A DNA stretch of 64,000 bases from Moniliella sp. 'wahieum' (taxonomy: Eukaryota; Basidiomycota; Moniliellomycetes; Moniliellales; Moniliellaceae): assembly GCA_003971905.1 (NCBI GenBank), contig RSEE01000005.1:1222123-1286122 (forward strand), given 5' to 3'. Position 1 is the first letter of the stretch, and the number at the start of each line of letters is the position of its first letter. Under the pieces are notes generated by a model, which had not been told where the DNA came from, did not search any database, and saw only the letters and a list, made by a program, of their open reading frames with translations. Made by a program: the position numbers and the translations under genes. Below are positions 37,201-48,619 of the stretch, piece after piece.

Positions 37201-37635
37201 CCCCTCAGTTTCTTCCGCCTCTCGCGATCCACACAAAATGTTGTGCCCTGTGCCTGTGTTGCCGTGCCAGGACCCTCGGTCTCTGTCTTGGTTCTGTCTT
37301 TCTTCCGCTGGAACCCACGGACCCCGACGACGGCAATGCAGGCAGCTCTAGGTTACTTATATTAAGCGTTTCCTCCTCTTTATCTTCGTGCCGCGCTTCC
37401 TCTTCCGTCGCGTTCCGTCCAGCGCTCCCTCCTTGCGCTCTTACGGTCCGGCCATCTAACACCACTTCCACCACTTCCACCACTTCCACCTGCTTCACAA
37501 CCCCCCACCCCGCCCCGCCCGCCCGCTCCCTTTACCCTACACTGGCGGCTTCATTATGCAGTCACGGAAGGGCGATCTATTGATCCCCCCCTCCCCTCCC
37601 CCCCGCCCCAAGGTCCAACCCAAGCAGAGTCCAGT
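34258..37635. other. Gene-poor region rich in palindromic short repeats
   Basis: About 3.4 kb with no recognisable gene. It holds many period-7 palindromic word arrays: AAGCTTG (34458-34473, 35222-35245, 35371-35386, 36381-36403), ATGCATG (34873-34892, 35184-35203, 37105-37195), AGTACTG/C (35960-36045), ACATGTG (36046-36070), ACGCGTT (36093-36129, 36443-36480) and AGGCCTT (36710-36755). A duplicated block of about 300 bp lies at 36071-36722. A centromeric, origin or heterochromatic role is possible but unsupported. Confidence 0.6.
36071..36722 (+). repeat. Direct duplication of about 300 bp (36071-36370 and 36423-36722)
   Basis: The two blocks share order and most bases: GCATCCATTT.GCGTTACGCGTT, CTGATTCTTATTGAGCAGCT, CACACATGTCACAGGCCTCA, GGTGTCACATGTCAGGTTCT and TAGTCACTTGTCCGTCCGTA. 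The offset is about 352 bp. Differences are scattered substitutions and small indels, so this is an older local duplication. No conserved reading frame is evident. Confidence 0.9.
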
Positions 37636-39547
37636 ATGCCCCGCATTGAGTCTTCACTGTCTGTATCCGACTCTACTACCGACACTGGTCTGAACCGTGA
37701 CCGGCACTCTCCTCTCGTCCGTCCTGACTCGACAACAACGGTGTATGACGGTTCCGCCACGCCAGCCAGCAAATTGTCCAAGGACGATCTCCATCCTTCC
37801 TCTCGCACGGCCAGTGCTAGCGCCGCAGTCAATGCCTCCACCATTGACGAAGCTGGCAATGAGTGGGTGCCAATCCATCCGCGCAAACCTTACGCTAGCA
37901 AATATTCGGAATCCTGGATGGGTTCCTCCATTCCCTCCACTTCGTCCACCCCCAGGATGGATCTGCCAGCTCCCTCTACTAACGCTTATTACATCGAAGA
38001 GACGTCCAGGGTCGATTTGGAAGAGGTGTGTGCATATTTCTCCCGCTCAAGACCATTGAGTGAAAGATGAGAATGACTTATGCCTAACCCGGTTCTCATT
38101 CTGTGTGCACCTGATCAGACTCCAGCTGGCGAAAAGACCCCCGGGGCAAACGGTGCTGATAGAGCTAAAACTGATTTAGGGCATGAGCCTGTCCCACCAC
38201 CCAAAGCTTGGGTCAGGCGCCACCGATGGTGGCTGGTTTGCCTTCTCGTCCTCGTCGTCTTGGCAGTTGGGCTTGGGGCTGGTTTGGGCGCCGGCCTGTC
38301 GTCTAAAGACTCCTCCTCCCACGGTCATCCTGCGAGCAAGCATCACCATCGCCCACTTGACTCGAGCGGTAACGACCCTAGAAGATCACCCCACTTCCTC
38401 GATGGAAGTGGTCCAATTCTTCTTCCAAGGCCTACGGTGTCGGTCTAGGCAACTGGCTTGTTCACGAGCGATGGATACGAGAATTGGTGGGTGACCTATG
38501 CTCCGAATGCAGGGGACGAATGGACATTTCACCAAACACTGGGGAACCAAACCACCAAGGTATTGGATGAATATATGTCCACCTTTATCAACGAGACTGA
38601 CGTGGAGTTGATGAGCCAAGTGGGCATCAACATGGTCCGCATCCCTTGTGCTTATTGGTTTTGGGTCCCGACCCAAGGCCGCGAACCGTACATCAACGGA
38701 ACCCACCTTGACCATCTGACCCAGATGATGGGCTGGCTATGGAAGCGCGGGATGCGCGCAGTGATCGACCTGCACCAGATGATGGGCTCGCAATCGGGCG
38801 ATCAGGCCAGTGGACAATCCACCCTCATCCCACCTGGTGGAACTCTACGAACCAGGACCGGTCGGACGAACTGATCCACGCGCTGGTCGCTTGGCTCGAG
38901 CACCACCCCTACCGTTCTGTTGTGGCGGCGATCACACCGGTCAACGAGCCCAACGGCCCGATCGGTGCCACTCCCAGCCACTTGCAAAAGACCATGGCCT
39001 TCTACAACCGAACTTACTCTGTTCTCCCGCTGCCAACTTGACCATGTTTTTCCACCATGGGTTTGCACCCAACCCGGCCGAGTACTGGCAGGATTTTGCG
39101 CAGGATAAGGATCCCGACCTTCTTGTATTCAATGACAACCCCTACCCAGGCTTTTACCCGGCCAAGAACACACCATCCGACGTCTACCAGTCCGTCTGCA
39201 ACAACGTCAATAGCTACGTCTCCTTCCCTGTGCCCACCGTCATGACGGAATGGAGCTTGATCAGCGGCATCGTGGGCAACGCAACGTTCAATGCGGAGTA
39301 CTTCCAAGCGCAGGCATCCGCATACGGCTGGTCGGGCGGTAGCTTCTTCTGGAGCTACAAGGTGCTGAAGTCTAGCCATCCCACCTATGCCGCAACGGCT
39401 ATCTGGCAGGCCCAGTGGAGCTTCTTCTCCCAGCTTCAGGCCGGTAATGTCCCACGGGTCCAACCGGGCCAGAACCCTCAACAGTTCTTCACTTCCCTCT
39501 CCAACCAGCCCTGTGGCCCGGCGCCCGAAATGAGCTGGTCACGCTAA
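37636..39547 (+). CDS. GH5 exo-1,3-beta-glucanase with N-terminal membrane anchor
   Basis: Starts MPRIESSLSVSDSTTDTG with a Ser/Thr-rich cytosolic region. Intron 38026-38118 (GTGTGT...GATCAG) sits in phase 0 after DLEE. A single transmembrane helix follows near 38223-38300 (WWLVCLLVLVVLAVGLGAGL), making a type II membrane protein. The GH5 domain starts KAYGVGLGNWLVHERW and continues WWVTYAPNAGDEWTFHQTLG and VGINMVRIPCAYWFWVP. The acid/base Glu is in TPVNEPNG (near 38938) and the nucleophile Glu in VMTEWSLI (near 39241). It ends GPAPEMSWSR at the TAA at 39545-39547. The role is cell-wall beta-1,3-glucan trimming or remodelling. Frame breaks lie near 38400, 38475, 38780, 38835 and 39025. Confidence 0.93.
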
Positions 39548-40886
39548 GCCTTTCATCCAACCCCATTCATCGTTCACGTTGAAGCCTGCTCTGTTCGTTC
39601 GACACGTTCATGTCACCAGTCTTCGTTCAACGTTTACATCTCCCCCCTTTCCCTCGCGGTTGCTTTTCCGCCGAATGACACTCCTTTCAACTCCCTGCAC
39701 ACCCGCCCAGCTGCCCCCCTCTCATCCATTCTTTCCTTCTAGTCGCGGTACCTGCTGTTGCGTTCCCTACTTCCCACTTGCCTCTTCTCTTCTCGTTCGC
39801 ATTCTTTTTTCTGAAGACCACACGTGTCTTTCCTTTTGCGGATGCTCTGGGCCCGTGCAGTTCGTCATGCCACCGTCCAACTATCTATTTTATTGGCCTC
39901 ATCATCTTCTCCCGCTTCATAACATCAGTTACAATGGAGGTGGCCGAATAAGTTGTTATCTGCAAACATTGGATAGCCGAGCAAGCGGAGGGCCGTCACA
40001 CGTAGTTCCATGCGTCTGCATTCGTGCCCTTCACGTCCCCGGCTCTGCTTTATCGGCCCTTCTCGCAAATTGTTCAATGGGGGGCTTACGCATACTGTCG
40101 GGATCAGACAGACCCACCTGGTCACCCATAGTTACCAGGTTAACTGGCCCCTGATTTGTTCTAGACCGCGTTTTCCCCTTTTTTGTCTAAGCTCCCCCTT
40201 GCTAAGGGTATTAGTACTACTAGGGTTCGCCTGCACTCTCTCCAATGGATAGGTGACGCTCGCTGGTTCGGGTGATTCGCCCCTTGCGCGGGCCAAGCAT
40301 GCACCCCTTTGTCTGTTTCGACTTGCTTGCTTGGCTCTTGTCTTCTTCCCTTCAGCTTGCTTGAAGGACTTGTGGCTGACTGCCCTGCCTTATTGCACGT
40401 CTTCATGAAGCTCATCTTTCGTGCTGCCCATAATAGCGTTCCCTAGCCGCACTCTAGCACACCCCTGTCTTTCTCTGTGTGATTTAGCTCGCATGTTCTC
40501 TTCTTCTCCGGACTGGTATATACTATCCCTCGCCCCCTTTCCACTCGATGAATATGATCCTCATGCTTTCCCCTATCTCCATCTCCTGTTACATATTGAG
40601 GTCTGGCAGGGAAACTCACTACACTGTAGTATCTAGACAATGGCACGCCGCAACACACTCTAGAACTAATAAGTGTAGAGACCAACCAAGATTAAGAGGG
40701 GAAACTATTAGAGGGTATAAGCATTATCGTTCAAGCTTCATTTCACGCGAGCAGGAGACGGTGCAGATCGGATAAATAGGACATCCAAAGCAAAGAGAGA
40801 GCAAGGGAAGGGGAAGAGGGGGGCGTAAGAGAGACAGACAAATAGGGGCACCACAGCCAACAGTACAGGTGGCACGGGAGGCACGC
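39548..40886. other. Intergenic between the glucanase and C2H2 genes
   Basis: About 1.3 kb with no protein gene recognised. It carries copy 2 of the dispersed repeat (40200-40460). CAACGTT-type words lie near 39590-39630. Confidence 0.5.
40200..40460 (+). repeat. Dispersed repeat, copy 2
   Basis: Matches 14820-15170 in ordered blocks (CTAGGGTTCGCCTGC, TCCAATGGATAGGTGACGCT, CTTCCCTTCAGCTTGCTTGA, CTTGTGGCT, CGCACTCTAGCAC). It lacks the 98-bp internal duplication of copy 1. GGTTCGCCTGC near its left end loosely resembles a pol III B box. Confidence 0.65.
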
Positions 40887-43738
40887 CTAATGGTTGCGCA
40901 GCCGACGGTGGCGCTGTAACGCATCCCTTCGGCTAAACACGATCCCACACCCTTTCACCCCATCGCACCGGTTCTCTCCCCACCGCCAACGTGCGTGCCA
41001 AGTCCACCTCTTTCCCCAGCACCACACATTGCCCCACTTCAATCCGCTTCTCCCGCACCCACCGACTTTCTTCCTTTGCATGGATCGATTCCCGATGCCG
41101 CGCCAAATCGTAGTACCGATTACACTTGGTCCCACACCGTTCTCCCGTCAACGGACTGGTATAATCGCACCAAAATGTCCCTTTGCTCCCCACGTTGGGA
41201 GGCTTGGTCAGTCGTGAACCTGCCTGCGGCACCTTGGGATGCGCTTGCGATCCCGCCAGCTTGGGGCGTTACATCCGGCGGTATCTGCATATCGTCCCCG
41301 ATCCTATGGGCCTCTGTCCGGGACCCGGACACCGATCCGGACGACGTGGTGTGGGACGAAGCCTCGGCCGAAACCGAGCCAAGCCGACCCCGCCCATCAT
41401 CCAGCTGAGGCAAAGGATGCAGCGGTAAAGACGGGGGAGGCGAAGAACCGGGTGCTGCGGGCGGGACAAAGGGCAAATGAGCATCGAGATGTGCGACGGC
41501 AGCGACGCTTGGCGCGGAACGATTGGCACCCAAGGCCGCTCCCACGAATGGTCTGCACTGGCTCGGGCGGGATGGGCCCCCAATCGCGTACCACGCAGGT
41601 CCGACGCCGGCGTCGGGCCCAAAGAGGGGAGGAACCCAAGGGCGGCCATTGGCATGCCCCCAGCGGCGAACGGAACACTCCATTGTACGTCCTCTTGGCC
41701 CACTCGCCAACTCCTGCCAGATCGCCTGTCCCACCCTCGGATGACGGCGCGAGTAGAGGAGCAGGATCCACGTCCCTCCCCCCGCCAATGGCGACCCCAT
41801 CAGGGACAGGAGATGCGGCTCATTGGGCGACAGGAGATGGGGTTCATGCGGCGAGTGCGAGGCTAGCTTGGCAGTTGGTGCGTAGCTGGGCGACGGGTAG
41901 ACTTCATTTGCCCCTTGCGTGCCCCGCATCCGGTTCCGTCATGGGCCGCGAGCGAGAGGGTCGCCAGAAATGGCCATTGTTGGGAGGGGCAGTGCAAGCA
42001 TGGGCATGGAGAGAGGTAGGGGTCCCGGTACGCCTTCCACTCCCTGCATGCGGCACCTCCATCGGCCCTGATGGCCCGGCGGGTGCGACGCAGCGGGCCC
42101 AGCTGGACGAAGAGGGGGGAGGGAAGAGGGAACGGGGTCTTCCGACAAGGATACAGGAGCAGCAGTAGCTGTAGCTGCCTCGGACGCTACCCAGGTAGAG
42201 GTGGGAAAGCAAGGTGATCCGAGGGAAGCGGCCGTATCCCCCGACACGGTCGTCGAGAACGGAGGGTTGAACCAGGAGCTCTGCTGTCCCGTCTGCGGTC
42301 CCAGGCCAGGCTCGTGCGGCGGACCATATGTCTGTGTATCATCATCGACAACAGCGGGCGAAAGACGGTTGCGTGGAGAGACCGGCAGCCAGGGGAGAAC
42401 CGAAGGGGGGCTTCGGGGAGTGGGACAGACGAGAGCGGCGGAGTAGAGTCCTGGTTCGAACATGGGACCAGTCTTATTTTCCGCGGCGGAGATCCAGAGG
42501 CATATGGTCCGTCCGCCGGAGATCCGGAGGCATATGATCCGTCTCGCGCCGGGTCTGGCCGAGTGAGCAGAGCAGCAGGCACAGCCATCGGGTCCGCCAC
42601 CGACGCACGCTGCCACATCCGCCCGGCCGTACTGGCCCACGAGAAGGAGGTACGGAGTTGCGAAGAGTGATAGGAAGGTGCAGAGCCGCGGCGAATGGGC
42701 GAGTCGGATCCAAGGACCACCGAGAGGCGGGAGAGCAAGCCCATCTTGGTATCTGACGCCACCGAACTGCTTCGATCGGGGACCAGGGGCAATTGAGGAA
42801 AGACAGGAGGAAGCTGGAGAGACAGAACGGCGGTAATCACATGTCAGTCGGTCCCATCTTGGCCGGCCCACCGGATATCCACAAGCACAACATACTGAAT
42901 CAGTACCGGGGGGAGCATAGGCCAACGAGAGCGGCTCCCATCGGTGGCTGTTGTCGGCGGAGATGGAGAGCCCGGGGGCGAAGAGGGGCGACTGAGTGGG
43001 TGACAAAAGGGGGGGCTGGGAAGGCTGCGCGTCGGAGGCGGGAAGAAGGGCGGCGTCAAGATGAAACACGGGTGCCGACGCAGAGGGGCCTGAGGGTGGA
43101 GGCGGAGGCGGAGGCGGAGGAAGGGACGAAGGAGATTGGGGCAGCGAATGGGGCGGCGGAGAGGGAGGCGGGGGTGGAGGCGAAAGCGGAGGCGGAGGCG
43201 GAGGCGGAGGCGGAGGCGATTGGAGCGGGGGCTGTGCCTCGTGCGCAGACGGGATGGGGCTGGTGCGGGCCAAGGCACGGCTGGGGGCGAGCGGGAGGGT
43301 GAGGGTGAGCAGCGGCGGCGGCGGTGGGCTGCATACAGACACGGACACAGACGCAGGCGCAGGAGCAGGCGCGACAGCAGGCGCGACAGCAGACACAGGC
43401 GCAAGCGGCTGCGCCGACGTGGTGGGGCAGGCCATCAGATCTCCGATCGCACGATCCAAGGGCAATGCGGGCCATGCAAACGGCGCTAGGACGCCGGCGG
43501 GGGGGGCACAGGGGTGTGGGCACGCTGGGGGCAGGCGGGGCGGAGAAGTGGAGCGCTGATGTTCGGATGGCGGCGGCGGGGCTGGTGACGGCGGGGGCGG
43601 GTGCGGGTGCTGCGGGTGCGGGTGCGGGTGCGGGTGACGGTGACAGCGACGGCAGCGGTGATGACGACGGTGATGGCGGCGGGGAATGGAGAGTGCCCGC
43701 ACGCCGGGGCCCAATCGTAATCCGCAATCATTAATCAC
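40887..43738 (-). CDS. C2H2 zinc-finger protein with a proline-rich N-terminus
   Basis: Two zinc fingers lie at the C-terminus. The first, near 41110-41190, is WCDYTSPLTGERCGTKCNRY followed by YDLARHRESIHAKEE. The second ends the protein: CDGVKGCGIVFSRRDALQRH, then RRLRNH and a stop at 40887. Between them is IEVGQCVVLGKEVDLARTLA. The rest is low complexity: a Pro/Pro-Ser-rich region near 43080-43230 encoded by GCCTCC-type hexamers, Ala-Pro stretches and a tandem 10-residue repeat near 42490-42545. This is the layout of a fungal transcription factor with a disordered activation region. Frame changes near 41170, 41300 and 41700 and in the Pro-rich part are likely errors or introns. The start at 43738 (MINDCGLRLGPG) is uncertain. 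Targets are unknown. Confidence 0.7.
42484..42545. repeat. Tandem 30-bp coding repeat in the C2H2 gene
   Basis: GAGATCC.GAGGCATATG.TCC occurs twice in tandem. On the minus strand it encodes DGSYASGSPA and DGPYASGSPP. A period of ten codons supports this frame as the translated one. Confidence 0.75.
43085..43225. repeat. GGAGGC-type hexanucleotide repeat encoding polyproline
   Basis: Imperfect GGCGGA/GGAGGC repeats. On the coding (minus) strand they give runs of Pro within the C2H2 protein. Confidence 0.75.
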
Positions 43739-44020
43739 GGGTGGCGGTGGGTGAGAGACGCCATGATGGCATCATCACACAGCCCCAGCCGACGCCTGTG
43801 GCCGGATTAATGCTTGGCCAGTATCAATCAGTGCACGCTGTGGCTAGCGACTGTGATTGCCCCACCCACTTCTACCGCATCAACCGCATCTGGCCGCTGC
43901 AGAGCCGTGTTCATACAACCCTAACCCAGCTACGCATCATTGCAGCTGGTCTGCGAAACAGTTTACACCGCCAAACTCCTTTGAGCACAATTGGCGTCTA
44001 CGTTTGTCATGTAGTCCTCC

Positions 44021-44050
44021 CTTCAAGCTTCAAGAAGCTTCAAGCTTCAT
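44021..44050. repeat. AAGCTTC palindromic-word array beside tRNA-Val
   Basis: CTTCAAGCTTCAAGAAGCTT followed by CAAGCTTCAT: HindIII-type hexamers at 7- and 8-bp steps, ending 47 bp upstream of the tRNA. Confidence 0.85.
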
Positions 44051-44097
44051 CTACCTCCGCTGGCTGCTCCCTCGTCAAGCCCAACAGAATCTCATCA

Positions 44098-44201
44098 GGT
44101 CGGATGGTCTAGCTGGTCATGACGTACGCTTCACATGCAGTCCGAAGCACAAGGTCTCTTTGAGACGCGTAAGGTCCCCGGTTCGATCCCGGGTTCGATC
44201 A
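44098..44201 (+). tRNA. tRNA-Val (anticodon CAC), about 30-nt intron
   Basis: Acceptor GGTCGGA pairs with TTCGATC (two G-U), discriminator A. D stem GTC/GAC, anticodon stem TACGC/GCGTA, T arm CCCGG-TTCGATC-CCGGG. Anticodon CAC is at 44132-44134. An insert of about 30 nt after position 37 separates the halves of the anticodon arm. A T6 pol III terminator follows at 44203. A CAACCCTAACCC motif lies 170 bp upstream at 43916. An AAGCTTG palindromic array (44021-44050) ends 47 bp before the gene. 43739-44097 and 44202-44808 show no other gene. Confidence 0.9.
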
Positions 44202-44808
44202 CTTTTTTGTAACTGGGGCACACCACACCACTCTAAACACCAAATGCCGGTAGACTCTGTAGCAGTATGGCGCCACGCACCTTCAAACATCCAACCCGGC
44301 TCATCCTAGTTCATCCTCCTTCACCCCTTGCCCCATGGACTTTCTATTGTGGCAAGAACAATCCTTTTCTGTGCGTGTTCTTCCCCAGATTATCGGGAGA
44401 ATGTGAATGAGACGATAAGGCTGCGGACGGAGGGCTTTCGCCGCGTCAGCAAGGAATACTGTGTGGGGGGTTATATATATGCGGGCAAAGAGAGGAGAAC
44501 ACACGCGGTACAGGGAGGTATGGATCATTCACAACTGGGCCAGTGGCTTACACCAACAGCTGAAAAAGTCAGTGCAGCACGAGCAAGGGCCAGAGCACAG
44601 CAGAGTATAGTAGGTATCGTGGCGGAATAACGGCAGCATGGGTGGGGGGGAGGGAACAAGTGAGCAAGTATAGGACACTCACCATCTTGCAATGGGACTG
44701 ATGCAAAAGACGCATAGCGAACGCAATCTGTTGTTACCAGGTGTGCATCTGGACCTGACGGTAGTACACGGCCACACCAAGGCATAGGTGGCAACCAAGC
44801 GGTCAGTA

Positions 44809-46877
44809 TCACCAGATTGCGCGGGCGAAGCAGACGGGTGGGGGGCGCGGGCTCGCTGACAGGCGAGGGAAGGGAGACACTCTCCATCCCTTTGCCCAGT
44901 CGCGGAGAGGTGGAAGGGAGGTGGAGGTAGCAGGAGGGTAGGAGGCTATCGCAGCATGGTACCCATCCACCGCGCAGTCCATCGCCCCGCGCCACGATCG
45001 ACGCGAGGCCGTGGCGGCGGCCGCTTGGCTCATTGCCGCCCGCGCAGCAGGAGAACCGATGAGTTGAGCGAGCATCTCGCTGTACCGTTCCACCCCTTTG
45101 CTGAAGGTCGCACTCCCAGGACGCATGGCGGAGGCAAACGTCAACGCATTGGGGTTGCGCTTCGGCTCTTCCTCCAGCCCTGCCTTGACACCCATCTCGG
45201 TTGGGGTCAGCAGGAGGCCCGTGTGGTTGTGACGGACCAGATCCGCCGTTCCATCTGCCGCCAAGCCAACGACTGGCAGCCCTGAAGCTAGCGCTTCCAG
45301 TACCACTTGCCCAAACGTCTCGGTATATGAGGGAAAGGCAAAGATGTCGGCACTGGCATAGCATGCTGCCAGCGCCTTGCCACGTTGATGGCCCAGGAAC
45401 AGAGCGGCGACACCCAACTGGGCGCACTCGGCTTCCAGCGCACCGCGCGCCGGGCCGTCACCAACAAATACGAGTTTCGAGCGCGCGCGCAGTACCGGGT
45501 CCAATCGAGCGTACGCGGCCACCAGTAGCCGAAGGTTTTTTTCCCAGCTTAGCCGGCCCACATACAGCACCACCACGGACGGCGCAGTACACCGGTCGGC
45601 ACTTTGCTTTGTGTCGATAGCGGGCAGCGTGGCCAAGATAGTGGATGGTTCGGCAGACGGGGAGGGGGTGGCTGCAATAGCAGGGGCGGGAGAGCAAAAG
45701 AGGCAAATGCTGCCTCTGGAATCGCAGCGCCCACCACGGCTTCGTAGGACGGGGGCGGACTACGCTCAATTCCCTGCGAAAAGGTATCGGGGGAAGGTGT
45801 GTGGATGTAGGACCTATCCTCAACACATCCCCATTCGCCTCGCAGCTTCTCATCACGGGCCAGTGGCTTTAATTGGAACGAAAAGAGTGGTATGGTCAGT
45901 CTGTGCGTCTTGCACAGCAGATAACATGCAATGCGCATCCCAGTTGACACGTACCGTGAATACTGCTGTATCAATCCCACGCGGCCAGAGGGAAACGTTG
46001 GAGAAGTTCTTGGATGCTAGCAACGTAGCCGTCGAAGGAGACGGACAGAGGGTATATTCGCACTTGTTGTGGAGCGAGCGCGTTAGACCCCAAATGGCCC
46101 GCTCCAACCAGGGCGCTCCGTACAGACTGGCATAGACGGCAATGTTGGTGTGGTACGAGGCGACCATGGGAACCGCAGGGAAATTGGCACGGACAAGAGG
46201 AACCATTTGAGCTCCTAGCCAAATGGGATCAATAAAGTGGACCACATCCGGTTGGAAGCGCGCCATCTCACGTAGGAACCGAGGGCGGGCAAAGTTGAGT
46301 CTGAGACCAGGGTAGACCACCAGGGGCACGCCCCACGTACCCACGACCGAATGGCCAGCATACGACGTCTGGAGTAGGAACATGAACCATCACACATACA
46401 TGTCAGCACACCCATCTCCAGTTGACGTTCGCTGGAAAAACGAGAACGCGCTCCTCAGGAAAGGGACTGACCATCCTCGTGTCGGGGCCACAGACGATGA
46501 CTTGGTGCCCCTCGGCCGCAAGGTGCTCTAGCAACCGCGCCAGCGTACGCGTTACAACACGTCTACTTTGGGAAGAAAGTTTTCCGTCACAATGGCCACG
46601 CGTAGTCGACGACTGTGCCGCGCCCGCGGCGGGAGCGGGACCCAGGCCGCACCTGGCTCAGGCTCCCACCATGCGTTAATGCTCGACGGTCGGCCTTGCT
46701 GCGGTCGGTTGTATCGGGGGACGAAGGGCTACGGCCAAAGTCGTGGTCAGTCAGACTGGGAACGGGCGGCGGCTTGTCGGACAGCGGGGGACGCGATGTT
46801 GGTGGTTCAGCGTCAGTGCGTTTCGACGTGTGGTCGCGAATGGGTGGAGGGAGGGCAATGGGCGGGAAGAGGCTCAT
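44809..46877 (-). CDS. GT4-family glycosyltransferase (MgtA/SQD2-like)
   Basis: Retaining GT-B glycosyltransferase, probably transferring mannose or a related sugar from a nucleotide donor. A Pro-rich N-terminus starts MSLFPPIALPPPIRDHTS (46877). The donor-independent half begins RVAIVTENFLPKV, then TRTLARLLEHLAAEGHQVIV and CGPDTR. After one or two introns near 46380-46490 it continues PLVVYPGLRLNFARPRFLRE, FQPDVVHFIDPIWLGA, MVASYHTNIAVYASLYG and LWPRGIDTAVF. After another intron (GTACGTG near 45955) the C-terminal half has VVVLYVGRLSWEKNLRLLVA, KLVFVGDGPARGALE and the nucleotide-sugar motif FPSYTETFGQVVLEALASGL. The last clear residues are ASPRPPPVCFARAIW at 44809. A downstream hydrophobic segment in another frame (44525-44780) might be a spliced tail. 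Acceptor unknown. Confidence 0.85.
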
Positions 46878-47179
46878 TGTAGTCCAAACAGGGGTGCGGG
46901 TGGCACAGCAACACCGGGTGGGGCCTGAGGCGCCTGATGAGGGATGAGGCGCAGGAGTCGGGGGGGGGGCGAGGGCGTGGGCGACAGGAGGGATGGCGAT
47001 ACATTTATACTGCCGGGGGCGAGGGGGCCGAGAGAGGGAGTAAACTGTGACCCCAGAGCGCTCGAATGCCCGTCAAGGTGCATGCCATGTGTGCACACTG
47101 ACAAAGCACTGGCATAGCCTGCCGATGGCAGTATCGCACCCAACGTCGGCGATGCGATAAAGCCACCGTGCGCGTGCGT

Positions 47180-47492
47180 TCAATGCGGCAGCGGCAGAAG
47201 AAGTGCCTCGGCGCCACTTGCATTCTCGATCTCTATCCAGCACCGGCCGAGACTGGCGCCGAAGTGCACACTGGCCTCTTTATGAATCACTGCCCGCGTG
47301 TCTGAGGGCGCGAGCAGCAACACCAAGATAGCCGCTGCTGCCTCGGCGCTTCCGCCAATGGGAAGCCAGTGTTGTAGCTTATAGAAACGGCACGTGCTGT
47401 AGGCAATGTCCAGCTGCAGCTGTTTGGCCGTCTGGGGCAGCGAACGACAGCCGGACACTTATCAGCAAGTCGAGTCTTGTCTCACCCGGCAT
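47180..47492 (-). CDS. Possible small two-exon gene, function unknown
   Basis: I do not recognise it. An ATG at 47492 in TATAATGCCGG is followed at once by a textbook fungal intron, 47432-47485 (GTGAGA, branch-like TGCTGATAA, CCCCAG). Exon 2 has a coding-looking frame: KQLQLDIAYSTCRFYKLQHW, EAAAAILVLLLAPSDTRAVI, HFGASLGRCWIEIENAS, ending LLLPLPH at a TGA at 47180-47182. Joining exon 1 to this frame needs one base less in the GGG at the donor, in line with the indel pattern elsewhere. About 94 residues. It could also be an inner exon of a gene I cannot see. Confidence 0.35.
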
Positions 47493-48619
47493 TATAGCAC
47501 ACACTCTCCAGAGGAGAGGTACGTAACGCGCCGGGAACGCTGTCCCGTTGAGAGACCCCTACCGGGTGAGCCCGGGGCTGGCCCGCGGTTTGAGGCCTGA
47601 GAGGTCTGCCACGAAGACGCGTGTTCCCGTGGCTTGGAGAGGCCTTCTCCCTCAGGCCTCATTAAAGATCTCTTTCCTCCTCCCTCTCTCCTTCCTCCTC
47701 CCGCTTCGCCCGTGCATGTGAGACGAGTGGCCAAGTGGCGAGGGCAGGCGCGAGGCGGGCGTCCATCGATGACATCCTCCGCCAACAGCAGCACCCCGAC
47801 GGGGCGGAGCGTGATGCAGTGATGCGATGCCCGCGTCGACGAGACTGGATGCTGGATACTCGAGCGGATCGATGGGCCTCCTCCAAGGGGGGCGTGAGAC
47901 GGCACGTGCGCACTGCTCCGCCAGCCGCCTCGCCCGGGCAGCTTCAAGAACCCATCACGTGGCCAATGAACAGCAAACGGCGGCCAGCCATCTGCATTTA
48001 CCCCACACGTGTCTTTGGCGTCTTTCTCCCGCCGTACTACTCTGGCCGTGCACTCCATCCACGTGGCACCATTACATCAGCTCACCACGCCTCACGCGTC
48101 ACGGAAGCTTGAGCGCGTTTCCCGTCACGTGCACGATCGCGCCCCGGTCGGTAGAAGCTCTTCGAAGCCACACGCCCACTCTGCCCAATTATGGGGTCAC
48201 AGAAAGATGAGAGGCAAGCAGCGGATGCTTGTGCATACAGTCCAGCCAAGTACAAGTAGGCCTGCCTGGACTGAGCCGTGCATGCTGGCGATACGGACAC
48301 AGGGCTCAAAGGGATGGGGACAGGGACTACGGGTGGGTTGCGTTGCGAATGGCAACTCGCAACGGAGGAGAAACGGGGGGACAAGTAAACGAGAGTGGGA
48401 CTGCATCGGCAGCCAGGGTGAAGCGTGATGAGGCAAGGTAGGGAGGGACACGTTGGGAGGTTGGGTTGGTAAAATGGAGCACTGGTCCTCAACTCCAGAG
48501 AAATACCTGGTGTAGAGCCAAGTAAGGGGGGGTGGGGTGGCGATGTCAAAAGATCAATGGCCCAAACAACTCGGCGGCTACACTTTGAATCCAAAGACCA
48601 GCAAGGGAACCACACCATT
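47493..48619. other. Intergenic, no gene recognised
   Basis: About 1.1 kb. Contains an AGGCCT-rich stretch near 47600-47660 and pyrimidine-rich DNA near 47670-47705. No domain is visible in any frame. Confidence 0.45.

Noticed and set aside
34258-37635. Centromere
   Set aside because: The gene-poor, repeat-rich state is suggestive, but size, composition and lack of a retroelement core give no real support.
42448-42470. tRNA-like T-loop (GGTTCGAAC)
   Set aside because: Flanking bases do not pair as a T stem and no acceptor or anticodon arm is present.
42793-43302. Plus-strand Arg/Glu-rich ORF
   Set aside because: Antisense shadow of the Pro-rich C2H2 coding region.
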